Notes under the pieces: model-generated
The model's input: the letters and a program-made list of their open reading frames with translations, nothing else
Told to the model about the DNA's origin: nothing
The model's database searches: none
Assembly (NCBI GenBank): GCA_052390495.1
Contig: JBQTGW010000240.1
Location: 43,846 to 107,845 of the forward strand
Source of the DNA: GCA-003244245 sp052390495
GTDB taxonomy: Bacteria; Actinomycetota; Actinomycetes; Mycobacteriales; Pseudonocardiaceae
Direction of reading: 5' to 3'
Length of the DNA: 64,000 nucleotides
In this document: piece by piece, positions 16,765 to 24,087 of the stretch
Layout: every line of letters starts with the position of its first letter
Position numbering within the stretch: the stretch's first letter is position 1
Position numbers and translations under genes: made by a program

Positions 16765-18576
16765 GTAAGTATTCGGAAGTGTTGTGCCTGCGGGCGTGCG
16801 GATTCGCGGCGTGGCCGTCGTTCTCAGGGACGGGTATGCCGTAGGGCGGTGGATGGGGTATCAGCCGGGGCGGGGCGGCCGGCTCCAGGTATCGAGGTCA
16901 GTGGAGGTTCCGTTCCAGGGCAGGAAGCGTTCCAGTTCCGGCCCGGACAGTGGCTTGCCGCCGTTGCGGCCACAGGCGTCTAGGTATGCGGTGAGGTAGG
17001 TGAGCACGTTCAGCCCGGCCATCTCGGCGGTGGCGGTGACGGTCCAGATCCTGGCAGCTAGCCGGGCCGCGTCGTCCTTGCGTGAGCCGTAGGCGTTCTT
17101 GCGGGTCAGGACAGGCCTGCGGAGCGCGCGTTCGGCGGCGTTGTTGTCCAGGCTGATCATCGGGTAGTCGCGGTGTGCGACCAGCCCATCCCATTCCCGG
17201 TCCAGCGTCGCGAGCGCCTTCTTCGCGGGCTCTTGCAGGCCCGGGGCGGCCATCTGCTGGGTGCGGGCAGCATCGATCGCGCCGATCGTCTCGTCCCAGG
17301 CCTGGTACGCCTGCTCCAGCCGGGCGGCGCTCTGGCTGTCCTGGGCGCTGGGCGCCTGTGCCCAGGCGGTCATCAGCTGCTCGTGCGCGCCATACAGGGC
17401 CTTGATCCGCTCCAGCCAGGCTGTGGTCCAGTACGTGAGCTGATCTGGGTTCGCGTCCCCCGCCCGCACGAAGTACCGCCGGATGTGAGCCCAGCAGTAA
17501 AGGTTGACCAGGCCCTCTAGCCTTGGCTCCCGCCGAGGTGTACACCGGGTAGAAGCCGCTGGAGATGACCAGCTTGCGTGGCCCGCCGTCGTCTGCTGTC
17601 CCGGCGAGTTGCCCGGTTCCGGCGTCGATGCCGGCGTGGCGGGCCAGCACGCCACCGGCCCGGGTGGGGTCCATCACCAAGCAGGTCGTGTCCGGGCCGA
17701 TGAACACCCAGAGCCACCAGCGGGCCGGGCCGCCACCCTCGCGCGGGGCGAACACGCGCCAGGATGTCTCATCGGCGTGCAGGTGCCACGAGGACCGCGA
17801 CCGCGCGGTGATCGCCTCCTCCAGCCCGGCCAGCAGTGAGTGCAGGCTGCGCCCGGCCACCTACCGCTCACACCATGCCTGCGCGATGAACCCGTTGGAC
17901 AGCAGGCCCTCACCGATCGCCTCCGGCGGCCCCGGCGCCATCACCGTGGCGGGCACCGGGCACCGGCATGAGCGCCGATACCGGCGCCGTCGGTGCACCA
18001 CCAGCCCCACGATCACCTGCCAGCCGACCTGCTCGATGACGTGATCGCCGAGCACCGTGAACAGCTGCCCGCACCGCGGGCAGCAATACGATCCATCCTC
18101 GAAGTCCCAGATGATCTCGAATCGGGGCAGATGCGAGTAGTCTCCCCTGCTGTTCCCCGCCCGGCCCCTCTTGCGCGGCGTGCCACCGCCCGCGCCGTCC
18201 TGCCCGCCCTCTCCCTGCCCGGCGGGCTCCCGGCCCTTCACCGGGGACCGGCCGGACACCATCCGCTTCAGCACCGCCAACTCCGCGGCCATCTGCTCAA
18301 GCTCAACATCGCACTGCGCAAGACGCTCACGCAACCCGGCGTTCTCCCCGCTCAACTCCCCCACCAGCACCGCCAGCCGCCCGTTCGCCTCCAACGCCGG
18401 CGACAACCCATCCCTGAGCTGCGCGACAGCATCCCCCTCCGCAACCACCCCACCACCAGCCACAAACCGCAGCAAACACCCTCAGACACCCACAATCACC
18501 CATCCCACCCGGCGTGTCACACCCTGAGCACCCCGCACGAGACAAACCCCGAACCACAAGACTTCCGACTATTTAC
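16765..18576 (-). mobile_element. IS66-family insertion sequence (degenerate)
   Basis: The element is bounded by terminal inverted repeats: GTAAGTATTCGGAAGT at 16765-16780 and, read on the minus strand from 18576, GTAAATAGTCGGAAGT. They match at 14 of 16 positions, with similarity continuing a few bases further (TTGTG). GTAA ends are typical of IS66. The flanking 8-mers (GCTTGGCA and CTCTGGCC) agree at five positions only, so any target duplication is degraded. The transposase carries a stop and a frameshift. The right end interrupts an XRE gene, and the left end lies just upstream of the toroid operon. Confidence 0.8.
16861..18475 (-). pseudogene. IS66 transposase, broken by a stop codon and a frameshift
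   Basis: In order from 18475: an N-terminal coiled-coil (GENAGLRERLAQCDVELEQM) and linker, a zinc-binding region (CCPRCGQLF, CRCP), the catalytic core beginning HLHADETSWRVF, CWAHIRRYF, and a C-terminal LDNNAAERALRRPVLTRKNA with the catalytic Glu. Two lesions are visible: an in-frame TAG at 17861-17863 between CER and VAGRSLHSLL, where Tyr is likely ancestral, and a frameshift near 17520 between SAGAKA and EGLVNLYCWAHI. The tnpA and tnpB genes of complete IS66 elements are absent, so this element is non-autonomous. Confidence 0.88.
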
Positions 18577-18820
18577 CTCTGGCCAGCGACACGAGTTCGC
18601 GGCTGCGTTCGGCGTCGGCGTCCAGCGCGTAGACGATGAGTTCGACGTCGGTGATGCTGGGGATGATGCGCCCGGTCTCTATCCGGGAGATCTTGGTCTG
18701 GCTCATGTAGACCCGGGCCGCGAGGGCGTGCCCGGACAGGCCAGCGGCCCTACGCAGGTCACGCAGCGCCGACGACAGCTCCAGCCGGTCCGCTTCGGAC
18801 CATTCAGGATCGAGCATCAA
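18569..18820 (-). pseudogene. XRE regulator truncated by IS66
   Basis: 83 residues that contain only the DNA-binding domain: LRDLRRAAGLSGHALAARVY, then MSQTKISRIETGRIIPSITD. The frame runs to a stop inside the IS66 terminal repeat. Full-length members are about 270 residues with a C-terminal DUF5753-type domain, which is missing and not found on the far side of the insertion. The TTG/ATG start overlaps the stop of an upstream frame (TGATG at 18819-18815), so it was once translationally coupled. Whether the stump still binds DNA is unknown. Confidence 0.75.
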
Positions 18821-19000
18821 TAGCCGGTGATAGCCCGGTAGGTAAAGAACGGGATAGCGTGCCGCAGGGCGATCTCACGGTCCTCCTCGCTGATCAGCTT
18901 GCGTACCAGGATAGCTCGGCGTGGTGGCCACGGACAAGCGCTCAGCGGGTCTATTCGCGTTCTCGCATAGTGCGGTCGAGGCGTGGGCTCTATGCGCGTT
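18817..19000 (-). pseudogene. C-terminal remnant of the gene upstream of the truncated XRE regulator
   Basis: A minus-strand frame ends at 18817 with ILVRKLISEEDREIALRHAI followed by a short aromatic tail ending TGY. Its TGA overlaps the ATG of the XRE gene, a sign of a former operon. Going upstream, the frame stays open but becomes Pro- and Arg-rich, without a recognisable start or domain. I do not recognise the family. It is probably a fragment; the upstream limit is arbitrary. Confidence 0.3.
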
Positions 19001-19230
19001 CCGGCATCACGATAGTGTGCTGGAAGGCTTGCGTACCTGTGCTTATCAGAGTTGTGTTCTCCCGTCGCTCCGGTGCACTCGGTCTCCGAAGACGGTGCGC
19101 CGGAGCGGCTTCCAGATCTGGTGATTCATGGGGAAAGTGGGAATGCAGGCAACCATGCGACACTTCGGGCAGGCCAGGTATGCGACGCAGGGCAGGCACA
19201 GCGACCCGCCTCGGGTAGCGGCGGCGTCAG

Positions 19231-19533
19231 ATGGGATCTAACAGTCCGGATCTGGTGATCGCGATGCGGTTACTCAACCATCTCAAGCTACGCGGTTTCA
19301 GGTTCCAGCGTACTGCCCCAGGTGCGGACGGCCCGCTGGTCGGAAACCGAGTGACCGGGAACTGGGCAGACACGATCTATATCGAGGGATTCAGCCACGA
19401 CTGCGTCGCCTGGAGGAAGCGGACATCCTCGCTCATCGTTCCCGGCGATGGACTGGTGGAGCATCAGGCGCACGGCAGTGCACTCGATGTACTCAATGAG
19501 GTGTTGACATGGCACCACGATGAGACGTCATGA
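19231..19533 (+). CDS. Small conserved hypothetical protein, XRE-associated
   Basis: 90-100 residues depending on the start (ATG 19231, GTG 19255 or ATG 19264). The core is GFRFQRTAPGADGPLVGNRV, WADTIYIEGFSHDCVAWRKR, then TSSLIVPGDGLVEHQAHGSA and LDVLNEVLTW. It is strongly similar to the broken copy at about 5.0-5.35 kb. Both copies are divergent from an XRE regulator, as DUF397-type partners often are, but the sequence is not DUF397 as I know it. The function is unknown. The conserved Cys and charged residues do not identify an enzyme. Confidence 0.65.
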   Translation: MGSNSPDLVIAMRLLNHLKLRGFRFQRTAPGADGPLVGNRVTGNWADTIYIEGFSHDCVAWRKRTSSLIVPGDGLVEHQAHGSALDVLNEVLTWHHDETS

Positions 19534-19585
19534 GACCTCACAGTCGATGTGTGCTCGGCGGCGGAGAGGAGCCCCGGCCGTTTCG

Positions 19586-19733
19586 TCCTCATCGCCACCG
19601 CACTGTGGGCGAATGTGCACGGGCTGGTCTCGCTGGAGCTCGGCGGAGCCATCCCCACCCAGGCTGGCGCCCCCGTCGAGGTGTTCGAAGCCGCGATCCG
19701 CGCCAACCTCGACGGCTGGCGGGCGAACCGCTG
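19586..19733 (+). pseudogene. C-terminal fragment of a TetR regulator
   Basis: Encodes LIATALWANVHGLVSLELGG, then a stretch ending EVFEAAIRANLDGWRANR and a stop. This is the same as the last about 50 residues of the TetR protein at 12758-13357 apart from scattered substitutions. DNA similarity is evident along the whole 148 bp, including the stop region. The N-terminus and the DNA-binding domain are gone. It probably remains from a second TetR paralogue lost by recombination. Confidence 0.8.
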
Positions 19734-19799
19734 ACCGACCAGGACCGATGCCTCCACAGACAGGATCACCTAAGAACGAGAAGCAACTTAACGCTTAGC

Positions 19800-21260
19800 T
19801 CAAGCGGTGCGGGTGGCGCGGAGCTGGTCGTGCAGGGCCCGGACGGTAGCCGGGCAACGAGTGGGAGGCAGCGCGGTGAGGTCATCTTCGAGGCGGCGCA
19901 TTACCAGCGCGCAACGCCGGGAACGCACCGTGGGCAACCGACGCAGCGCCAGCTGCGCGGCGGGCACTGCCCGATCTAGATCATCAGCCGCGATGTGCGC
20001 CCGGGCCAACCCCGCTGCGTAGAACACCGCGGCGCACGGGGCGGCTGCCGGGTCGGTGGCGATGCGGCCGAGGACCGCTTCCGCGCCGGTCACCAGGTCA
20101 CGACGGTGACGGGAGGTGACCTCGGCGAGGGTGAGCGTTCCCTGGGCGAGCTGGCCCTCCAATGTGGTCGGCCCGAACCAGGCCAGGTATGGCGGGCAGG
20201 TATCCACTGCTCCGGGAGCGTCGAGCAGGGCACGGGCCTCATCGGCGGCGGTGTGGAAGCCACGCGCATTACCGACCGCCGCCTGGGCAAGCGCGAATCG
20301 GCTGGCAGCCAGTGCACGCACCGCAGCCGGGGTGAGCCGGGCGGCCTCATGCGCGGCGTTGGCCAGCTCCACCGCGTCCCGGGCGGCACGGCCCAGCTCA
20401 ATACCGTCCTCCAGCCGGCCCCGGTGCACCGCTGCCTGCGTCATGCAGACCAGCAAATAGACACCCACTGAGCGCTCCTTCGCGGTGTGGGCGGCATGCA
20501 GCCCGCTGGTGAAGTACCGCTGAGACAGGCCGTGCCGACCGGCATCATTCGCCGTCCAGCCCGCTGCTAGCGCCAGCTGAGCCCACTCTGCAAGCAGCCG
20601 ATCGGCAACCGCGCTGTTGGTGAACCTGGCTTGCCGCAGCAGCTTGCTGACTTCGGTCAGGTGATGGTGCACGAACCGCAGAGTGTCGTCGTGCCCACCC
20701 TCGACATTGTTGAGTTCCTGAATCCCGGCGGTGGTGGCGGCTACCGCGTCCACCATGGCGGAGGTGACCGTGATGCTGCGCCGCTCGTTGGCCAACGCGG
20801 CGAAGGAATCCCCACCCATACCGAGGTGGTCGACGTAGTCCCAGGCAGGTGAGGTCAGCGTGGCCCCGCTGACGGCGAGGAAAATGCGGCGGTCCATCCC
20901 GATCGAACCTCCGGTGTGACGGAGCCAGTCGTCCAAGACCTTCACCGTACCTGCGGCGGTCCACGGCAGTTGCAGTCCGGCATCGGCGGGCACCCAGAAC
21001 TCGGCGGGCTGCGCCCGGCCGGACCACAGCTGCGCAACGGACACCTCCCGGTCAAGCGCGTCAGAGATCAAGTGCGCCACCACGGTAGGCAACGGATGAC
21101 GAGGCACCCGATCCAGATTCAACCACTCCGAGACCGTGCTGCGCGCTACATAGCTGGGTCCAAGCACATCATTGACTACCCCGGTCAACCGGCTCAGCGA
21201 CCAGCCCAGCTCACCCAGCAACGTCCCCAACACCTCATTGCTTCGCTGCTCAGCCCCCAT
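19800..21260 (-). CDS. XRE-type transcriptional regulator with TPR-like sensor region
   Basis: 486 residues. The N-terminal region (about 1-80) is a helix-turn-helix of the kind LGELGWSLSRLTGVVNDVLG followed by RSTVSEWLNLDRVPRH. The remainder is helical and TPR-like: AEWAQLALAAGWTANDAGRH, GLSQRYFTSGLHAAHTAKER and ARAHIAADDLDRAVPAAQLA. This is a standard architecture for actinomycete regulators with unknown ligands. It appears intact, in contrast to the related genes at 3.4 and 52.9 kb. The 5-prime side faces the lower-GC island, so it may sit at its edge by chance or control it. Confidence 0.85.
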   Translation of the reverse strand: MGAEQRSNEVLGTLLGELGWSLSRLTGVVNDVLGPSYVARSTVSEWLNLDRVPRHPLPTVVAHLISDALDREVSVAQLWSGRAQPAEFWVPADAGLQLPWTAAGTVKVLDDWLRHTGGSIGMDRRIFLAVSGATLTSPAWDYVDHLGMGGDSFAALANERRSITVTSAMVDAVAATTAGIQELNNVEGGHDDTLRFVHHHLTEVSKLLRQARFTNSAVADRLLAEWAQLALAAGWTANDAGRHGLSQRYFTSGLHAAHTAKERSVGVYLLVCMTQAAVHRGRLEDGIELGRAARDAVELANAAHEAARLTPAAVRALAASRFALAQAAVGNARGFHTAADEARALLDAPGAVDTCPPYLAWFGPTTLEGQLAQGTLTLAEVTSRHRRDLVTGAEAVLGRIATDPAAAPCAAVFYAAGLARAHIAADDLDRAVPAAQLALRRLPTVRSRRCALVMRRLEDDLTALPPTRCPATVRALHDQLRATRTA

Positions 21261-21502
21261 GCCAGCCTCCGATAGCCAAAAGGGTCAGTCCGAAGCCCGA
21301 ACAGTAACCGATCACCAGACCAACCCTCACCGGCTGAGGCGTCGACTCCAAGGCTACGACAGAGCAAACCGACACAGCGGATCGCCGTTCATGCCGCAGC
21401 GGCGATGCGTTCGGTCATGCCGTCGCCCAAGCCGCGCTTTCCGTGCCCCTCATCCGGCTCGCTCTGCCTCGCGAGCTGATCTGCTAGGAGTGCGCCCCCT
21501 AA

Positions 21503-21552
21503 GCCTGCAAGACTGGCGACGCTGGCTGCCTGCAAGACTGGCGACGCTGGCT
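21503..21552. repeat. Exact 25-bp tandem duplication
   Basis: GCCTGCAAGACTGGCGACGC plus TGGCT (25 bp) occurs twice back to back, at 21503-21527 and 21528-21552. It lies in the noncoding stretch 21261-21743, about 190 bp left of the first island gene. The rest of that stretch holds no gene I can support. Confidence 0.85.
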
Positions 21553-21743
21553 CCAACCGCGCCCGTCGCCAGTCCTGTCATCCATCCCCGCCTACGTTCC
21601 TCACAACTGAACACCTCTTGAACCGCTGACCGCAGCGGGCGAGACACCACGTATACTCAAGACTGACAGCATCAATCTCCCAGTCATTGCCCTGCCATAC
21701 TCTGCAAAGCCAGTCGACACCCAAGTTGATCAATATCAGATGC

Positions 21744-22136
21744 ATGAGCTGGAGCGTGATGATCTCTCCTCTATCACCACCACTTCCGGCAATCAAGTTC
21801 TTCAAGGACGCCGTTGAAGACATCCTTGCCGGCATCAAGACTCTGGAGCCTCGCCCACGGACTCTCGCATGGATAAAGCGTCTTGAACAGGCAGGATGTG
21901 CATCGTTGACATACGGACCGCGATTTGGTGCACCAACAATCTTCGCCAAAGCACGTATCACCGACGTTACAATCCGACCATTCGAGACGGTCACGCCCCA
22001 GGATTTGGTACGCATCGGGACAGCGTGGCGCAGCGAAAGTGTCGAGAGTTTCATCAGCGAATATACTCGATGGTTCAAAAATGAACTGGACAAAGGATAT
22101 CCGGTGGCCTGGATTAGCTTCGAGGTCGCAGGATGA
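21744..22136 (+). CDS. ASCH-domain (PUA-like) protein, first gene of the island
   Basis: About 130 residues. The pattern IKFFKDAVEDILAGIKTLEP, then PRTLAWIKRL, and later PFETVTPQDLVRIGTAWRSE with a final AWISFEV, fits the ASCH fold (a PUA-like beta-barrel), in which the G-K-T motif lines an RNA- or ligand-binding cleft. Related domains bind RNA or modified nucleosides, and one bacterial member hydrolyses N4-acetylcytidine. The start is ATG 21744 or ATG 21759; the latter has a close GGAG. The stop overlaps the primase start (ATGA at 22133). It marks the start of the lower-GC, co-oriented block. Confidence 0.6.
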   Translation: MSWSVMISPLSPPLPAIKFFKDAVEDILAGIKTLEPRPRTLAWIKRLEQAGCASLTYGPRFGAPTIFAKARITDVTIRPFETVTPQDLVRIGTAWRSESVESFISEYTRWFKNELDKGYPVAWISFEVAG

Positions 22137-23161
22137 CCGACGTCGATATCCCGTACGAGACGCGCTACTACGAACGGTCGGCGCAGCGATACATGGTACG
22201 CTATCTTCAGACCCGCCTGTCCATCAATGTACCGTGGGGACTTTCCGGAAGTCCGGCATGCCGCCCTGAGATCGATGCGATTTCGATTCTGGAACGCCGT
22301 GTTATACCGATCGAAATTAAGGCATATGAACTTGAGGATTCTGATGTTGATGAAATTGTTGCCAAATACAGTAATCTGGGTTTTCGCCAGCTAATCATTG
22401 TTGCACCCGGCGCTTCTGATCGTGCAGCACGCTCGCTTGCCGCCAAGACACTTGTAAATGATTTCGTGATTTTCCGTCCCCAAGTAGAAGAAATTAGTGA
22501 CTGGTATCACTACGTCTGGCCGAAGTATGTTCCAGACTGGGTGCATCATACCCTGTCGAGCGGCCGCCATCATATTCGTTTCGTGCTATGCCGAGTCACG
22601 AGTCGAGGTCGCTTTGTGGTCGGTCAACAACGCTCACGAGTATATGGAGTCGATACGCTGAGCCGATTGCTGCATAACCTTCCGTCACCACCGGTTCGTA
22701 TCCTGTGGACGCCGCTACGCTTCACTATTCCACGGGATGTGATCGCCCGGAAGAGTCGGCTGACATCACTCGGCGGCTTCGTGCCAGTTGACATCGATGG
22801 AGATCGACTGCATCGGGCACTCTACGCTTGTGAAATCACACCGGAGAACGATTTCTGCCAGCTCTGCCTCAGACATGCGGAGAAGGAGCGAGACCGCATA
22901 GCTAATCAACTGGTTGCGCAGCCGGTCGATGTGGTAGCGAGTGGTGGTCGCGGTCTGCATATCTACTATTACGATGATGGCGCGATACGAACGCAGCTTC
23001 TTGACCTTGCGAATCGCCGCATAATCCGCATAGATAAAAATGTCACCGCGTCGACTAAATCGACCGTTGCGCTACCTGGTTCCCTGCACGCAGGAAGTTT
23101 GCGGCCTGTGGCCTCCTTAATCAGCCGACCAGACCTACGTGAGGTGACGGCATGCTCGTGA
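22133..23161 (+). CDS. PD-(D/E)xK nuclease fused to a PriS-type archaeo-eukaryotic primase
   Basis: 342 residues in two parts. Residues about 10-130 look like a restriction-endonuclease fold: PEIDAIS (Asp48) and PIEIKAY (Glu61-x-Lys63) give the D...ExK active site. Residues about 185-335 match the small primase subunit of archaea and eukaryotes: motif I VPVDIDGD (Asp220, Asp222), a zinc-type cluster C233/C242/C245 (DFCQLCLRHA), motif II ASGGRGLHIYY (Ser270, His276), and RIDKNVTAST...LPGSLHAG with Asp301 for motif III. The zinc cluster placed between motifs I and II is typical of PriS rather than of bacterial LigD-type polymerases. It overlaps its neighbours at both ends. It could prime or extend nucleic acid and cleave DNA; the substrate is unknown. 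Confidence 0.75.
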   Translation: MTDVDIPYETRYYERSAQRYMVRYLQTRLSINVPWGLSGSPACRPEIDAISILERRVIPIEIKAYELEDSDVDEIVAKYSNLGFRQLIIVAPGASDRAARSLAAKTLVNDFVIFRPQVEEISDWYHYVWPKYVPDWVHHTLSSGRHHIRFVLCRVTSRGRFVVGQQRSRVYGVDTLSRLLHNLPSPPVRILWTPLRFTIPRDVIARKSRLTSLGGFVPVDIDGDRLHRALYACEITPENDFCQLCLRHAEKERDRIANQLVAQPVDVVASGGRGLHIYYYDDGAIRTQLLDLANRRIIRIDKNVTASTKSTVALPGSLHAGSLRPVASLISRPDLREVTACS

Positions 23162-24087
23162 CACCGCTGTCAGCGGTACCTCGGCATCGTCTGGTTCAGC
23201 ACGGTGGCCTGGCGAACCACGACGCCCTTCGGCTGTCGCAACTGCGCCGGAGTACAACTGGCTTGTTTCCCGAGATTACCCAAGAGGGAAGCGAGACGAA
23301 AATTTCATTGGTCCAGACCACAGAATTTCTCGACCAGGGAATGGCTAATGCGCTGCGCGATGCGGTAGTCCGGACGCGGCTTCTTCGCCCCAAAGCTGAC
23401 ATCTCCATTGATCAGTGTCACACTGACCTAGATTCACTCTGTCGTCGTGTTGCGATGATTATTACGTCACGGCCAATCGCGCAGACTCGAATCGCTTTTA
23501 TCGGCGATGATGACCTCGCCTCAGTAGCTCTGCTCCAGATAACGTCACCAGAGCACTTACTTCTGCTGGAAATCGACGAGCGAATTATCATCGCAGTCGA
23601 GACCATAGCCGCCAACCTTGGCCAACGTGAACAGCTCAGTGTTGAGCGCGTGGATCTGTCATCAGTGGATTCGGCACACGTCTCCAATCGGTATGGTGAG
23701 AAGTTTGATATCGTGGTGACCGACCCGCCATATGCGACTGATGGAATGCTACGATTTGTCCAGGTCGCGATGGCCCTCACCGCGTATACCGGCGAGGTTC
23801 ACATTGCCGTCCCAGCGCTGCTGGCCGAGGCGTGGACCGACGAACTTCTCCTCGATGTACAAAGACTTCTTACTATGTCGGGATTCGTCATTGACCGTGT
23901 CATTCCTGGAGCGTTCACCTACGAGACGAGTGACGTGGTGTCCTCACTCGTTATCGCTCGACGGCTACCCGGCGGCCCACCAATTTCGCCAACCGGTTCT
24001 ACCAGGACGGATCGCTTTTATACGACCCGGATCGCTCCCACCCAAGAAGAGTTAATACTCACCCGCCAAGAAGAGAAGAGTCAGTAG
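23152..24087 (+). CDS. BpsA-like branched-chain polyamine synthase / Rossmann methyltransferase-fold protein
   Basis: 311 residues. The C-terminal two-thirds resemble BpsA (DUF43), which transfers aminopropyl groups from decarboxylated AdoMet to spermidine in thermophiles: IDQCHTDLDSLCRRVAMI, then RIAFIGDDDLASVALLQI, LLLEIDERII, and DIVVTDPPYATDGMLRF with the DPPY motif near residue 200. DPPY also marks amino-methyltransferases that act on nucleic acids, so a DNA/RNA methyltransferase is the main alternative. An N-terminal winged-helix-like region of about 75 residues precedes. An AdoMet decarboxylase homologue four genes on favours the polyamine reading. It overlaps the primase by 10 bp and the next gene by 1 bp. 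Confidence 0.65.
   Translation: MLVTPLSAVPRHRLVQHGGLANHDALRLSQLRRSTTGLFPEITQEGSETKISLVQTTEFLDQGMANALRDAVVRTRLLRPKADISIDQCHTDLDSLCRRVAMIITSRPIAQTRIAFIGDDDLASVALLQITSPEHLLLLEIDERIIIAVETIAANLGQREQLSVERVDLSSVDSAHVSNRYGEKFDIVVTDPPYATDGMLRFVQVAMALTAYTGEVHIAVPALLAEAWTDELLLDVQRLLTMSGFVIDRVIPGAFTYETSDVVSSLVIARRLPGGPPISPTGSTRTDRFYTTRIAPTQEELILTRQEEKSQ

Noticed and set aside
18859..19218. Plus-strand open frame of 119 codons
   Set aside because: Arg/Ser/Cys-rich composition, no similarity, and the opposite strand holds a better supported gene end.
21578..22093. Minus-strand frame of 171 codons opposite the ASCH gene
   Set aside because: It overlaps the ASCH frame almost entirely, has no recognisable domain and lies against the direction of the island.
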